From: an uncultured Acetatifactor sp.
Lineage (GTDB): Bacteria > Bacillota > Clostridia > Lachnospirales > Lachnospiraceae
Length of the DNA stretch: 64,000 nt
Assembly: GCA_947627535.1 (NCBI GenBank)
Contig: CANQWM010000006.1
Location: 53,907-117,906, forward strand
Direction: 5' to 3'
Under the pieces are notes generated by a model. The model was given only the letters and a program-made list of their open reading frames with translations, searched no databases and was not told the origin of the DNA. Below are positions 34,105 through 43,970 of the stretch, piece after piece (the stretch's first letter is position 1; every line of letters begins with the position of its first letter). The position numbers and the translations under genes were made by a program.

Positions 34105-35331
34105 TCATGATAAATCCGGCCGTTCCTCCCCCAGGACCTGTTTTACCTGCGCGTTGATCTTTCCGTCCCGGACATGTACGGTGAGAAGCTGTCCCGGGAT
34201 CACCTGGGACACGGAACGGACATTGGTCCCCCCTTCATCGCAGACATAGGAATAACCGCTGTTTAACTTTTCCAGGGGAGAAAGACCTTTCATGCGTTCC
34301 ACGGAAAGCGCCAGTCTGTGGCGCGCCCTCTCCAGGATCCGCCGCATACGCTCCTGAAGCCTCTCCTCGTCAGAGAGAAACTGCATACGCTTTTCCCTGA
34401 TACGTCCGGCAGGGCTGTCCGCCCTCAGACGAAGGCCGAGCCGCTCCGCCCGGGAGCGCTGGGCCTGAATCTGCCGTTCCATGGCCCGGTTCAGTCCCTC
34501 CCGATATGACGCCAGTTCCCCCAGGATCTCCTTGATATCCGTCACCGCCAGCTCCGCCGCCGCGGAAGGCGTCGGCGCCCGAAGATCGGCCACAAAGTCG
34601 ATAATGGTCGTGTCCGTCTCATGACCCACGGCGGAGATAACGGGCACGGCGCACTGAAACACCGCCTCCGCCACCGCGCGCTCGTTAAAGGCCCAGAGAT
34701 CCTCGATGGAGCCGCCGCCCCTTCCCACGATCATCACATCCACGCCGATCCGTTCCAGCGCCCGGATGCCGCTTATGATGCTTGGGACCGCTGCCTCTCC
34801 CTGCACGGTGGCGGGGTACAGGATCACCTGCACATAGGGATTCCGGCGCCCCGCGATCTGGATGATATCCCTGACAGCCGCTCCCGTGGCCGCGGTGACC
34901 ACCCCAAGCGTCCGGATATAGCGCGGGATGGGCCGCTTATACTCCGGGGCAAACATGCCCGTCTCCTCCAGCTCGCGCTTCAGCTGTTCATAGCGCTCAT
35001 AGAGAATGCCGTTCCCGTCAAGAAGGATCTGTTTCGCATACAGCTGATATCTGCCGTCCCGCTCATATACATCCACGGTGCCTCCCACGATGACCTGCTG
35101 GCCTTCGGAAAGACGAAAAGAAAGACCCGAACGGCTGCCTGCGAACATGACGCAGCTTATCGTACCCTTAGGGTCCTTTAACGTAAAATAGATATGTCCG
35201 GAGGAATGGTATTTGCAGTTGCTGACCTCCCCTTTTACAAAAAGGCTCTGCAAAAGATAGTCCTGCGTAAACATATTTCTGATGTAAGAATTTAGTTGTC
35301 CGACCGTATAAACGCTTCGAATATCAATCAC
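34105..35331 (-). CDS. xseA: exodeoxyribonuclease VII large subunit
   Basis: The 408-residue protein has an N-terminal OB fold (LFVKGEVSNCKYHSSGHIYF, KDPKGTISCVMFAG) and the catalytic domain with MIVGRGGGSIEDLWAFNERA and SAVGHETDTTIIDFVADLRAPTP in separate strands, followed by a long coiled coil. The enzyme degrades single-stranded DNA from both ends. Its start lies inside the end of nusB (8-base overlap). Confidence 0.97.
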   Translation of the reverse strand: MIDIRSVYTVGQLNSYIRNMFTQDYLLQSLFVKGEVSNCKYHSSGHIYFTLKDPKGTISCVMFAGSRSGLSFRLSEGQQVIVGGTVDVYERDGRYQLYAKQILLDGNGILYERYEQLKRELEETGMFAPEYKRPIPRYIRTLGVVTAATGAAVRDIIQIAGRRNPYVQVILYPATVQGEAAVPSIISGIRALERIGVDVMIVGRGGGSIEDLWAFNERAVAEAVFQCAVPVISAVGHETDTTIIDFVADLRAPTPSAAAELAVTDIKEILGELASYREGLNRAMERQIQAQRSRAERLGLRLRADSPAGRIREKRMQFLSDEERLQERMRRILERARHRLALSVERMKGLSPLEKLNSGYSYVCDEGGTNVRSVSQVIPGQLLTVHVRDGKINAQVKQVLGEERPDLS

Positions 35332-35734
35332 CCAGCTTCAAGATTTTGGCCAGAATCGCATTGACGAAACCGCCGGCGCTTTCCTGCCCGTACTTCTTTG
35401 CGATCTCCACCGCCTCGTCAATAGCCACACCGGCGGGAATGTCATCGTCATAACGCATCTCGTATACGCCCAGACGCAGGACGGCAAGCTCCACTTTTCC
35501 CATCCGGGCAGTATCCCACCCTTCCGTGTTCTCGTTGATCAGCCTGTCAATCTCCGTCAGCCTGTCCCGGACAGCCTGACATCTGGCCCGGATGTATTCC
35601 GCGTCTTTCTCGGAGCTGACCTCCTCGCTGTCCTCAAAAAACAGTTTCATCTGGCCTGGCATATCCTCCGGGCCATGAAACTCCACACGAAATAAAAGCA
35701 GGAATACCTGTTCCCTCAGCTCATGTCGTCCCAT
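35324..35734 (-). CDS. nusB: transcription antitermination factor NusB
   Basis: The 136-residue all-helical protein begins MGRHELREQVFLLLFR and has the C-terminal NusB motif IPAGVAIDEAVEIAKKYG followed by GGFVNAILAKI. NusB binds boxA in rRNA operon leaders with S10. It lies between the Asp23 gene and xseA, the conserved Firmicutes order. Confidence 0.96.
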   Translation of the reverse strand: MGRHELREQVFLLLFRVEFHGPEDMPGQMKLFFEDSEEVSSEKDAEYIRARCQAVRDRLTEIDRLINENTEGWDTARMGKVELAVLRLGVYEMRYDDDIPAGVAIDEAVEIAKKYGQESAGGFVNAILAKILKLGD

Positions 35735-35766
35735 TGCGTTCCCGTTTCCTTCTGCAAAATTTACGT

Positions 35767-36189
35767 TCAGGCTTTCACCCTGACTCCGGCGATCCGGATG
35801 TTCACATCCGTACAGTTTAAGCCCGTCATGTTCTCGATGGCCGCCTTCACCTTTGTCTGGACCTGCTGGCAGGTAGCGGGGATATTATAGCCATATTCCA
35901 GCGTGACCGCAAGATCCACAGTCACATTGTTCTCCACGACCTCTACCCTCACGCCCTTGGTCAGCTTCTTCACGCCCACCTTGCTCATCAGTTCGTTGGT
36001 GATATTCCCTGCCATGGCGCTGACGCCCTCAACCTCCGTTGCGGCTAAAGACGCGATCATCGCCACCACATCATCGGCGATTCGGACAGCTCCCACATTC
36101 TTCTCATCCAGGAGCACCACGCTGCTACGCTCCTGAGCCGTCTTTGCCTCCGGTCTGTCCGCATATCCTTTTCCTGTTCTGTTTCCCAT
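35767..36189 (-). CDS. Asp23/Gls24 family envelope stress protein
   Basis: The 140-residue protein has the Asp23 core: VRIADDVVAMIASLAATEVE, GVSAMAGNITNELMSKVGVK, and VEVVENNVTVDLAVTLEYG. Members associate with the membrane and buffer envelope stress in Gram-positives. It is the first gene of the nusB-xseA-xseB-ispA-dxs operon, 30 bases ahead of nusB, and lies just after the transglutaminase lipoprotein gene. Confidence 0.93.
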   Translation of the reverse strand: MGNRTGKGYADRPEAKTAQERSSVVLLDEKNVGAVRIADDVVAMIASLAATEVEGVSAMAGNITNELMSKVGVKKLTKGVRVEVVENNVTVDLAVTLEYGYNIPATCQQVQTKVKAAIENMTGLNCTDVNIRIAGVRVKA

Positions 36190-36237
36190 ATCCTGGCTCT
36201 CCTTACATTTAAAGCTGAACCTAATTATAACATGTCC

Positions 36238-37479
36238 TCATTCATTTGTCACCCAAAATGTCAGGGACCGCTGTTTATCGTTCCGGGTATAAGCCACACT
36301 CTCACCGCCATCCGGAAGATAATCGAAAATCTCCTGCCCTTCTATCAGGGCGCCGCAGATCGCACGGTAGCATTCCCCGTCCGCACACTTGATCGTCACA
36401 TCTTCTCTGCCCTGTGCCAGCGTCTTTTCAAACAGCGCTTCCATCTGCTCCCTGTCGTAATCCGCAAACAGCGCGCCTTCCCTGACATAATAATTCGCGG
36501 CTGTGTCGGTGCAGAGCGGAAGCTGCTGCCCCTCCTGGGGCGTGTGGGTGCGCAGAAGTTCGTCCGTCGTCACATTCAGATAATCATAGTTGATCTCCGG
36601 CATGGCGCCGGATTCCTCTTCTTCACCCTCCTCTATCCGGTAAGAGGCATCGCCCCACGTGGTGTCCACATAATAGTAGCCGCCGTCCACATTCACCAGA
36701 TTCCAGGCATGTCCTTCCCCCGTCTGCACCGTTCCCAGGACCAGCGCGCATTCCACACCCAGCCTGTTCAGCAGATACTGGGTCGCCTTCGCATAGCCCT
36801 GACAGACGGAACGGTGGTTTACGAACACGGAATAAATATTCTGGTTGTCCTCCGCTTCCAGACTGTAATCGGTCTGGCGGATCAGGGTGTCGTACACATA
36901 TTTCACTTTTTCATACTGATCCGCCCCGGCGTCAATCCCGGCCAGGATCTCCCCGGCAGCCCCGCGGATCTCTTCCGCCCGCTGCTTCGCCGTCTCGGGA
37001 TCCATGCTGTAGCGTCCGGAAAACTCCAGGGAAAGGATCACGTCGTCCTGTCCGCTCTTTGTATACTTGGTATAAGAATAGCCTTCCACATAAAAAAGCT
37101 CCGGATGATCGTTCATCACACACTGAAAGATCCTGTCGAGATCCTCCTCGTCCAGCCCCGCTTCCAGCGCCTCTTTCGACAGGTTCACCTCCGTCCCGAA
37201 GCCTCCCAGGATCCGCTCTATATCACCGTACCAGAGCTTCTCCGCATCGCTTAGGGACTGCAGCGCAAAACCGCTTCCCTCTTCCAGAAAACCATACTCC
37301 TCCGAAAGCGCTGCTGCTTCTTCCCTTTTTGAAACATCCGCTTCGGATCCGGCGTCCACAGCCTCATATCCCGTGCCGGAGCCGTCAGGCAGCTGCGCCC
37401 TCTCCGACGGCAGCCCGGCACATCCGGCGGCCGTCACGCACAAAACCGCCAGCAGTGCCGCGTAGTTTACTCTTTTCAT
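36238..37479 (-). CDS. transglutaminase-like lipoprotein
   Basis: The 413-residue protein has a lipoprotein signal (LLAVLCVTAAGC). After a helical N-terminal region comes a transglutaminase/protease core with catalytic Cys in NHRSVCQGYAKATQYLLNR, His in GEGHAWNLVNVDGGYYYVD, and Asp in DTTWGD. Such domains act as cysteine peptidases or crosslinkers in bacteria; substrate unknown. It is exported and membrane-bound. It lies 20 bases after prfC and 48 bases before the Asp23 gene, possibly part of a longer operon. Confidence 0.85.
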   Translation of the reverse strand: MKRVNYAALLAVLCVTAAGCAGLPSERAQLPDGSGTGYEAVDAGSEADVSKREEAAALSEEYGFLEEGSGFALQSLSDAEKLWYGDIERILGGFGTEVNLSKEALEAGLDEEDLDRIFQCVMNDHPELFYVEGYSYTKYTKSGQDDVILSLEFSGRYSMDPETAKQRAEEIRGAAGEILAGIDAGADQYEKVKYVYDTLIRQTDYSLEAEDNQNIYSVFVNHRSVCQGYAKATQYLLNRLGVECALVLGTVQTGEGHAWNLVNVDGGYYYVDTTWGDASYRIEEGEEEESGAMPEINYDYLNVTTDELLRTHTPQEGQQLPLCTDTAANYYVREGALFADYDREQMEALFEKTLAQGREDVTIKCADGECYRAICGALIEGQEIFDYLPDGGESVAYTRNDKQRSLTFWVTNE

Positions 37480-37499
37480 TTTACATGCTCCTGCCTTCC

Positions 37500-39095
37500 T
37501 CAGTTCCTGCGAAACTCCGTCAGCACCAGCCCTTTGTTTCGATCCAGCGTCATGCCGATGCTCCAGGCGTTCACAAACAGAAGCAGCGGGTTTCCCTTCA
37601 TGTCCTTTACCTTCTTCATGTCCGAGGTTCCCGTCAGCCTTTCGATGTCCACCTCATCTTTGTTCTCGATCCACCTGATATGCTCATAGGGCAGGTTTTC
37701 AAGCCGGATCTCCACATTATACTCATTCTCCAGCCTGTATTTCAGCACGTCGAACTGCAGGACGCCCACCACGCCTACGATGATCTCCTCCAGACCCGTA
37801 TTGTACTCCTGAAAAATCTGAATGGCGCCTTCCTGGGCGATCTGCTGGATTCCCTTTACAAACTGCTTTCTTTTCATGGTGTCCATCTGGCGCACTCTGG
37901 CGAAATGCTCCGGCGCAAAGGTGGGTATGCCCTCATACTGAATCTTTTCCCTTGGCATACAGATCGTATCGCCGATGGAGAACAGACCGGGATCGAACAC
38001 ACCGATAATATCCCCGGCGTAAGCTTCGTCCAGAATCTTTCTCTCGTCCGCCATGATCTGCTGGGGCTGGGAGAGCCGCATGACCCTGTTTCCCTGTACG
38101 TGCCGCACCTCCATCTGGGCGTCAAATCTGCCGGAGCAGATCCGCATGAACGCCACCCTGTCCCGGTGCGCCTTATTCATATTGGCCTGGATCTTGAACA
38201 CGAAGGCGCTGAAATCGTGCTCCGCCGGGTCGATCAGGCCGATATCGGCCTTTCTTGGCAGCGGAGGCGTCGCCATCTCAAGAAAATGCTTCAAAAAAAT
38301 CTCCACCCCAAAATTGGTCAGCGCGGAGCCGAAAAAGACCGGCGTTAATTCTCCCCTGCGCACCAGCTCCAGGTCAAATTCCGCGCTGGCGCCGTCTAAA
38401 AGCTCGATCTCTTCCAGAAGCCTGTCCGCCGCCTCGCCGCCGATTCTCTCCCGCAGGCGCCCTTCCTCCTTTACAGGAATCTCCGTGGCGGTTCCTTCCC
38501 TGGTTCCCTTCTCTGTCCCGGAATAGGAAATCAGGCATTTCTTCTCCCTGTCGTAAACGCCCTGAAACCCCTTTCCCGAGCCGATGGGCCAGTTTATGGG
38601 ACAGGTAGCGATCCCAAGCTCCTTCTCGATTTCATCCAGAAGGTCGAAGGTATCGTTGGCGTCCCTGTCCATTTTGTTGATAAAAGTAAAGATCGGAATC
38701 CTGCGCATGACGCAGACCTTGAACAGCTTCCTCGTCTGGGCCTCCACCCCCTTCGACGCATCGATGACCATGACGGCCGAATCCGCCGCCATCAGCGTGC
38801 GGTAGGTATCCTCGGAAAAGTCCTGGTGCCCGGGCGTGTCCAGGATATTGATACAATATCCCCCGTACTCGAACTGCAGCACCGAGGAGGTCACCGAAAT
38901 TCCCCTCTCCTTCTCTATCTCCATCCAATCGGACACCGCGTGTCTTGCCGTGGCCTTTCCCTTGACGCTGCCCGCCAGATTGATGGCTCCCCCGTAGAGC
39001 AGGAATTTTTCAGTCAAGGTAGTTTTCCCAGCGTCCGGATGGGAAATAATGGCAAATGTACGCCGGCGGTTGATCTCATCTGTGTAATCGCTCAT
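37500..39095 (-). CDS. prfC: peptide chain release factor 3
   Basis: The 531-residue GTPase has the G1 loop in ISHPDAGKTTLTEKFL, DTPGHQDFSEDTYRTL, and the NKMDRDAND motif, followed by the RF3-specific C-terminal domain (GVVGVLQFDVLKYRLENEY). RF3 recycles RF1/RF2 from the ribosome after termination. Its start overlaps the deoB stop by four bases. Confidence 0.97.
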   Translation of the reverse strand: MSDYTDEINRRRTFAIISHPDAGKTTLTEKFLLYGGAINLAGSVKGKATARHAVSDWMEIEKERGISVTSSVLQFEYGGYCINILDTPGHQDFSEDTYRTLMAADSAVMVIDASKGVEAQTRKLFKVCVMRRIPIFTFINKMDRDANDTFDLLDEIEKELGIATCPINWPIGSGKGFQGVYDREKKCLISYSGTEKGTREGTATEIPVKEEGRLRERIGGEAADRLLEEIELLDGASAEFDLELVRRGELTPVFFGSALTNFGVEIFLKHFLEMATPPLPRKADIGLIDPAEHDFSAFVFKIQANMNKAHRDRVAFMRICSGRFDAQMEVRHVQGNRVMRLSQPQQIMADERKILDEAYAGDIIGVFDPGLFSIGDTICMPREKIQYEGIPTFAPEHFARVRQMDTMKRKQFVKGIQQIAQEGAIQIFQEYNTGLEEIIVGVVGVLQFDVLKYRLENEYNVEIRLENLPYEHIRWIENKDEVDIERLTGTSDMKKVKDMKGNPLLLFVNAWSIGMTLDRNKGLVLTEFRRN

Positions 39096-40264
39096 CTCTC
39101 TTTTCTGTCCTCCAACATGCCCTCCCCCAGAAAGGCGGGCGTCATACCAAAGTATTGTAACACAGTTGCCCCTATATCTGCAAAGGTTTTCCGCGTTCCC
39201 TTGTCTTTCGGCGCTATTTTCCTTCCGTACATGAGAAACGGAGTGTACTCTCTGGTATGGTCCGTGGATGTCTGACAGGCGGGATCGCAGCCGTGATCCG
39301 CCGTGATCATCAGCACATCGTCCTCCCTCATCTTGCCCATAATCTCCGGAAGCCTTTCGTCAAAAGCGGATAGCGCCCTGGCGTAACCGTCCACATCCCT
39401 GCGGTGACCATAAAGCATATCAAAATCCACCAGATTCACAAAGCAAAGTCCCTCAAAATCCCGGTCGAGGTATGCAAGCGTCTTTTCGATTCCTTCCCCG
39501 TTGCCGCCGGTAGGGACAGATTCCGTGATTCCCTTTCCGGCAAAGATATCCCCTATCTTTCCCACGGCGATCACGTCCTTTCCGGCTGCCACAAGCTGAT
39601 CCAGCATGGTGGTGCCCGGGGGCGTCAGGGAAAAGTCATGGCGCCGCGGGGTTCTTGTAAACTGTCCTCTGCAGGGTCCCGTAAAGGGCCTTGCTATGAC
39701 CCTTCCCACTCCGTGCTCCCCCTGCAGGATCTCCCGCGCTATCCGGCAGTATTCGTACAGCTGTTCAACAGGTACGATTTCCTCATGGGCCGCGATCTGA
39801 AACACGCTGTCCGCGGACGTATAGACGATCAGGTCCTTCGTCCGCATGTGGGCCTCCCCGTAATCCTGGATAACCTGCGTCCCGGAATACGGCCGGTTGC
39901 ACAGCACACCGCGGCCGGTCTGCTTCCGGAAGGGATCCAGCACCTCCTCCGGAAACCCTTCCGGATAGGTGGGAAGCGGTCTCGGCGAACAAAGTCCCGC
40001 GATCTCCCAATGTCCCACAGTGGTATCCTTCCCCTTTGAGGCTTCCGTCATGCGGGCCGTCACCGCTTCCGGAGCCCCGGACCTGTCCCCCGCCGTCACG
40101 CCTTCTATATGGAACAGCCCCAGTTTTTTTAAATTGGGAATGGAAAAAAACGGACTGGAGGACACGCTTCTCAAGGTGTTTACGTTTCCATCACCGTAAG
40201 CAGCCGCGTCCTCCATCTCTCCGATTCCAAAACTGTCCAAGACGATCAAAAATACCCGTTTCAT
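39092..40264 (-). CDS. deoB: phosphopentomutase
   Basis: The 390-residue protein has the alkaline-phosphatase-superfamily motifs of DeoB: RVFLIVLDSFGIGEMEDAAA, KGKDTTVGHWEI (phosphothreonine), and DVLMITADHGCDPA near the C-terminus. It interconverts ribose 1- and 5-phosphate (and deoxy forms) in nucleoside salvage. It lies downstream of the spoIIIA operon and is coupled to prfC. No other deo genes are in the window. Confidence 0.97.
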   Translation of the reverse strand: MKRVFLIVLDSFGIGEMEDAAAYGDGNVNTLRSVSSSPFFSIPNLKKLGLFHIEGVTAGDRSGAPEAVTARMTEASKGKDTTVGHWEIAGLCSPRPLPTYPEGFPEEVLDPFRKQTGRGVLCNRPYSGTQVIQDYGEAHMRTKDLIVYTSADSVFQIAAHEEIVPVEQLYEYCRIAREILQGEHGVGRVIARPFTGPCRGQFTRTPRRHDFSLTPPGTTMLDQLVAAGKDVIAVGKIGDIFAGKGITESVPTGGNGEGIEKTLAYLDRDFEGLCFVNLVDFDMLYGHRRDVDGYARALSAFDERLPEIMGKMREDDVLMITADHGCDPACQTSTDHTREYTPFLMYGRKIAPKDKGTRKTFADIGATVLQYFGMTPAFLGEGMLEDRKER

Positions 40265-40369
40265 TTATCTTTCCGTCCTTTCCGCGGTTTTTCGCGCCGT
40301 ATGCTGCAACTATGTAGAGTGTACCACAAAACCATGCCGTTTCATACCGTTTTTTACGACTTTCCCAAT

Positions 40370-41155
40370 CTATCTGACCACGGTGCTGATGATAATGTTT
40401 TCCGGCTGGATCTGGGTCTTCCGGGATACAATATCCTCTATCTGGGCCCGCATGGCCTCATCCAGCTGGGTCTCATTGACGACCACGTCCACAGCGTCCC
40501 CGTTGACGCTTACCACCACATCCGTAAATCCCTTGGCCTCCAGAAGGATTTCCGCCGCCGCTTCCTTTTCCGCGATCTCCGTCATCTTTACCATGCTGTC
40601 CACGGCTTCCTGCTTCTGCTCGTCGGTGATCCCCTCGCTGTTGATGATCTCCAGAAGGGTTTCCTTGTTGCGCGCCCTGGTCTGCTCCTTTAAAAGCTTC
40701 GCCTCAGACAGAACCGCGGAGACCTCGCCGGAAGCGGTGAACACTGCTTCCCCCGGAATCTCCCCCGAATCCGGCGCCGCCCCTTCCGACTGCGCGCTGT
40801 CCGTTCCAGCCTCCGTAAATTCCAGGCTCCCGTCAAGATAATTATCTACATGGGAATCCTCCATCTCGGAATCCAGACTGTCGATATCCGTAAAGTCAGA
40901 GATCAGCAGATCTTCATCCGACAGATCCAGCATACCGTCCGCATTCAGCTGCGCCAGATTTTCCGCCGTATCGTTCTGCGCGACCACGTTTCCGGAGCCC
41001 GTGGCGCTCATGCTGCCTGTGTATTCCACGTCGTCATCCACCGTGAGATAATCCTCCTCAAGCCCTGTCCCTGCAAACTGCAGATACCCTGCGATGGCGA
41101 TCATGATCGCAAGGGCTGTTATCATAAGCTGGTTTTTTTTGATCAGGTTTTTCAC
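40370..41155 (-). CDS. spoIIIAH: stage III sporulation protein AH
   Basis: The 261-residue protein has one N-terminal membrane helix (LMITALAIMIAIAGYLQFAG) and an extracellular domain. Its C-terminal 90 residues (EKEAAAEILLEAKGFTDVVV, NGDAVDVVVNE) are the YscJ/FliF-like ring-building motif of SpoIIIAH. The mother-cell protein binds SpoIIQ from the forespore to form the feeding-tube channel. The acidic linker between helix and ring motif is long (about 120 residues). Last gene of the spoIIIA operon. Confidence 0.92.
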   Translation of the reverse strand: MKNLIKKNQLMITALAIMIAIAGYLQFAGTGLEEDYLTVDDDVEYTGSMSATGSGNVVAQNDTAENLAQLNADGMLDLSDEDLLISDFTDIDSLDSEMEDSHVDNYLDGSLEFTEAGTDSAQSEGAAPDSGEIPGEAVFTASGEVSAVLSEAKLLKEQTRARNKETLLEIINSEGITDEQKQEAVDSMVKMTEIAEKEAAAEILLEAKGFTDVVVSVNGDAVDVVVNETQLDEAMRAQIEDIVSRKTQIQPENIIISTVVR

Positions 41156-41219
41156 TTATTTACCCCTCTTTGCGTTTTTACTAGTTCATTGTATGAGCCT
41201 TCCGAAACAGATATGCGTA

Positions 41220-41900
41220 CTACTTTGTCTCCATCCGCACCACGGAGACCTTGTGGGCTTCCACCCCGAAAAGCGCCTGGACTACGGCTGTCACCGTGCG
41301 GTTGACCGTTCCGGTCCCCGCGCCCTCGGCCACAACCAGAACGCCTTCCACCTTCGGCGGAAGAACCTTGACCACATAGGGTTCACTTACGCTTCCCTCC
41401 GACCGGCAGATCACCGTCTCCCCCGTCTGGGTCTGGGTGACCAGCCGGCTCCCTCCCTGTGCATCCGTCTCATTGGTTGCGGAGCGGGTCAGGGAAGTCT
41501 CCCGCTCCACCACCAGCTCCCGGGAGGCGCTCAGGGTGATCATGACCTGCACCTTCCCGATCCCCTCCACCCTGGAAAGCGCCTCCGTCAGCCGCCCTTC
41601 CAGCCAGGCGGCATACTGCACATCCGTCATCTCCCCGTCGTTTTCCCCGCTCCCCTGGGAAGTCTCTGCTCCCGCCGTCCCGGTTTCCGAATAAAACGGC
41701 CCCGCCAGCCCGCTTTCCTCTTCCGCCGTCTCCCCGTCCTGTTCCTTTTTATCCAGAGGAATCGCCGCAATCAAAAGCAGCACCCCGACCAGCGTCAATA
41801 TGATCAGGTTGTCCCGTTTCATCCATTTCCGCGGGATCATGTTCCTCCACCGCCCCATGAAATTCTCTTTTTTTCTTCCGCCATCCAAAATACTCTGCAT
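41220..41900 (-). CDS. spoIIIAG: stage III sporulation protein AG
   Basis: ATG at 41900, after GGGGGGAAGG, is favoured; a GTG at 41942 overlapping the spoIIIAF stop is the alternative. The protein (226 residues) has a membrane helix (NLIILTLVGVLLLIAAIPL) and an extracellular ring-building domain (EGRLTEALSRVEGIGKVQVM, VLPPKVEGVLVVAEGAG). It forms the large 30-fold ring of the mother-cell channel in sporulation. Confidence 0.92.
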   Translation of the reverse strand: MQSILDGGRKKENFMGRWRNMIPRKWMKRDNLIILTLVGVLLLIAAIPLDKKEQDGETAEEESGLAGPFYSETGTAGAETSQGSGENDGEMTDVQYAAWLEGRLTEALSRVEGIGKVQVMITLSASRELVVERETSLTRSATNETDAQGGSRLVTQTQTGETVICRSEGSVSEPYVVKVLPPKVEGVLVVAEGAGTGTVNRTVTAVVQALFGVEAHKVSVVRMETK

Positions 41901-41938
41901 AAGCCTTCCCCCCGTTCCACCTTTCGCTTCCGGCCCGC

Positions 41939-42466
41939 TCACTGGGCTCCGCTTCCCAGAATCGGTTCTACAGGCGTTACCTCCACCTTAATGTCATCCA
42001 GCTCTACGGCGGCGCCTTCCGTCCGCTGCACCTCCGGCCCCACCAGCACATCTTCCTGGCTGGGCGTTCCTTCCTGTCCTTCCGGCATTTCTTCCCCTCC
42101 GGCGCTGCCCTGTCCTTCGCCTGCGGCCTGCCCCTCTTCTGCCGCCCGCTCCTCCATCCGTCTGCGCACTTCCTCCAGCGTCATTCTCTCCAGCAGCCGG
42201 TCCGTCTCCTCCGCTCTCATCTGCGCCTCCTCCATACTCTGCTCCAGACTCCTGCGAAAGCTCTCAAGGCGCCTTGCCGCTTCCTCCCCGCCGATACCGG
42301 TGAGAAGACTTCCCAGCGGAAGGAACAGCTGGACAAGCACCATGGCGCTGACCAGGAGCTTCAGATATTTTTCATAGGATTCCTGGGGTCTGAAATGCAC
42401 GATAGCCTGGGCGCATATCATAAAGATTCCCGTTCTGCAGATAGTCTGAAAAAATAATCGGATCAT
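41939..42466 (-). CDS. spoIIIAF: stage III sporulation protein AF
   Basis: The 175-residue protein has two N-terminal helices (TICRTGIFMICAQAIVHF, LKLLVSAMVLVQLFLPL) and a charged coiled-coil tail (FRRSLEQSMEEAQMRAEETD, TLEEVRRRMEERAAEEG). The tail is typical of Lachnospiraceae SpoIIIAF. Its C-terminus is rich in Gly, Glu and Gln. Its role in the channel complex is not fully known. Confidence 0.88.
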   Translation of the reverse strand: MIRLFFQTICRTGIFMICAQAIVHFRPQESYEKYLKLLVSAMVLVQLFLPLGSLLTGIGGEEAARRLESFRRSLEQSMEEAQMRAEETDRLLERMTLEEVRRRMEERAAEEGQAAGEGQGSAGGEEMPEGQEGTPSQEDVLVGPEVQRTEGAAVELDDIKVEVTPVEPILGSGAQ

Positions 42467-42483
42467 AACATCCCCCTTTTACG

Positions 42484-43536
42484 TCAGCGCACTGCCGCGG
42501 TGATGACAGCCAGGGAAATCATAAACAACAGCATGGATGCCCCGGCAGTACGGAACAACAAAAGCCCCGCGTTTCCCGTCCCGTTGGCACAGGCTGTGAT
42601 CCGCCTGTCACTGACGATCCCCATGAACGCCGCCGCACACTTTATCAGCCCCGCGATCACCAGGATCTTTAAAAGCGGCGCCGCGCACATCAGACAAAAC
42701 AGGATCAGGACCGTTACGCCGATACTGTTCTTCAGCATCACGGCGGAACCCAGCACCATATCCACCACGCCGTCCGCCGCGTTCCCGACGCCGGGGATGG
42801 CGGACACAATGCGCTGAAGGGCGGATGTCCGAAGCGAATCCACCGCCGGCGTTACCAGCGCCTGAAAGACGCTTAAGCCCGTCACCACCCCGACAGCCCC
42901 CTTCAGGGCCCACCCGACGCCCTTTCCCAGAAGCTCTATAAGCAGCGTCAGCTTTTCTTCCACCCAGACGCCATTTACCACCGCCAGCATACACATACTG
43001 TAAATCAGCGGTACAAGCCCCTGAGCCAGTACGTTCTGGACCCCATAGATCACAAGCAGCATCATCTGGGCGGAGGCGCCCGCCGTCACCGTTCCCGTCG
43101 CGATTCCGACGGACAACAGATAGGCCGGGATCATCATCCGGACAAAAGACACAATGTTTTCCATCGTATGGACCGCCGTCTCCCCCGCCAGGAAAAAACA
43201 CCGAAGCAGCACAACGCTGAAAAGCAGGTACATAAAATAAAAGCCCACGTCGGCGGTCTGGCGCCTGTCAAAGATCTCCGCGAAATGCGTCATCAGGGAG
43301 GACACCAGCCCCAACACAAGAAGCCAGATGAAAACGTTGCGCATACCGGAAATCTGACTTGCGACATCCGATATCACTCCCGAGAACAGTCCGGTCAGAG
43401 CCCCCAGTACATCCCCCTCCATCACCTGCGCCAGCAGGTCGGAAAAGGAGAGCGTGCTCTTCGGGAACAGCGTCTCCATCCCCGCCTCCAGCCGGTCCAG
43501 TCCGTAATCCTGCCAGATCACATCCATATCCATCAT
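42484..43536 (-). CDS. spoIIIAE: stage III sporulation protein AE
   Basis: The 350-residue polytopic protein has about seven helices, e.g. NVFIWLLVLGLVSSLMTHF and GAVGVVTGLSVFQALVTPA. Conserved features include GVGNAADGVVDMVLGSAV and a cytoplasmic N-terminal segment with LLAQVMEGDVLGALTGLF. It is the large membrane component of the SpoIIIA channel. Length matches the family. Confidence 0.94.
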   Translation of the reverse strand: MMDMDVIWQDYGLDRLEAGMETLFPKSTLSFSDLLAQVMEGDVLGALTGLFSGVISDVASQISGMRNVFIWLLVLGLVSSLMTHFAEIFDRRQTADVGFYFMYLLFSVVLLRCFFLAGETAVHTMENIVSFVRMMIPAYLLSVGIATGTVTAGASAQMMLLVIYGVQNVLAQGLVPLIYSMCMLAVVNGVWVEEKLTLLIELLGKGVGWALKGAVGVVTGLSVFQALVTPAVDSLRTSALQRIVSAIPGVGNAADGVVDMVLGSAVMLKNSIGVTVLILFCLMCAAPLLKILVIAGLIKCAAAFMGIVSDRRITACANGTGNAGLLLFRTAGASMLLFMISLAVITAAVR

Positions 43537-43551
43537 GTCCGTTCCCCGCCT

Positions 43552-43938
43552 TCACATAAAGCTCTGTATCTGCTCGATCACCGCGAATAAAACAGGGAGC
43601 CCCGCAAACATCACGGAAAGCTTTCCCAGCACCTCGATCTGGCCCGCGGCCGCCTGATATCCGGCATCCCTGCAGATACCGGCGCTGAACTCACAGATAT
43701 AAGTAATGCCGATCACCTTTAAGAGAATGGAAAGATAACTTTCCGCACCGTCCAGATATTCCCGGATCCTGTCCAGCCGGGAGATCACCGCCTCCACCTG
43801 CCGGATGGCGCAGGCAAAGATCAGCACGCTGATCCCCAGACCGATATAAATGGCGTACTCCGGCTTCTGGCTCTTGAACTGCACCGCCAGCAATACGCCC
43901 GCGATCCCCAGAAAACTGATCTTCACAAGCTCTCCCAT
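43552..43938 (-). CDS. spoIIIAD: stage III sporulation protein AD
   Basis: The 128-residue protein has four helices, e.g. ISFLGIAGVLLAVQF and YAIYIGLGISVLIFACAI, and the SpoIIIAC/AD-family segment YLSILLKVIGITYICEFSAG. With SpoIIIAC and AE it forms the membrane core of the channel. Spacing to spoIIIAE is 15 bases. Confidence 0.93.
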   Translation of the reverse strand: MGELVKISFLGIAGVLLAVQFKSQKPEYAIYIGLGISVLIFACAIRQVEAVISRLDRIREYLDGAESYLSILLKVIGITYICEFSAGICRDAGYQAAAGQIEVLGKLSVMFAGLPVLFAVIEQIQSFM

Positions 43939-43970
43939 GCGCCTGCCCCTCCCGTCCTGCCTCCAAAACC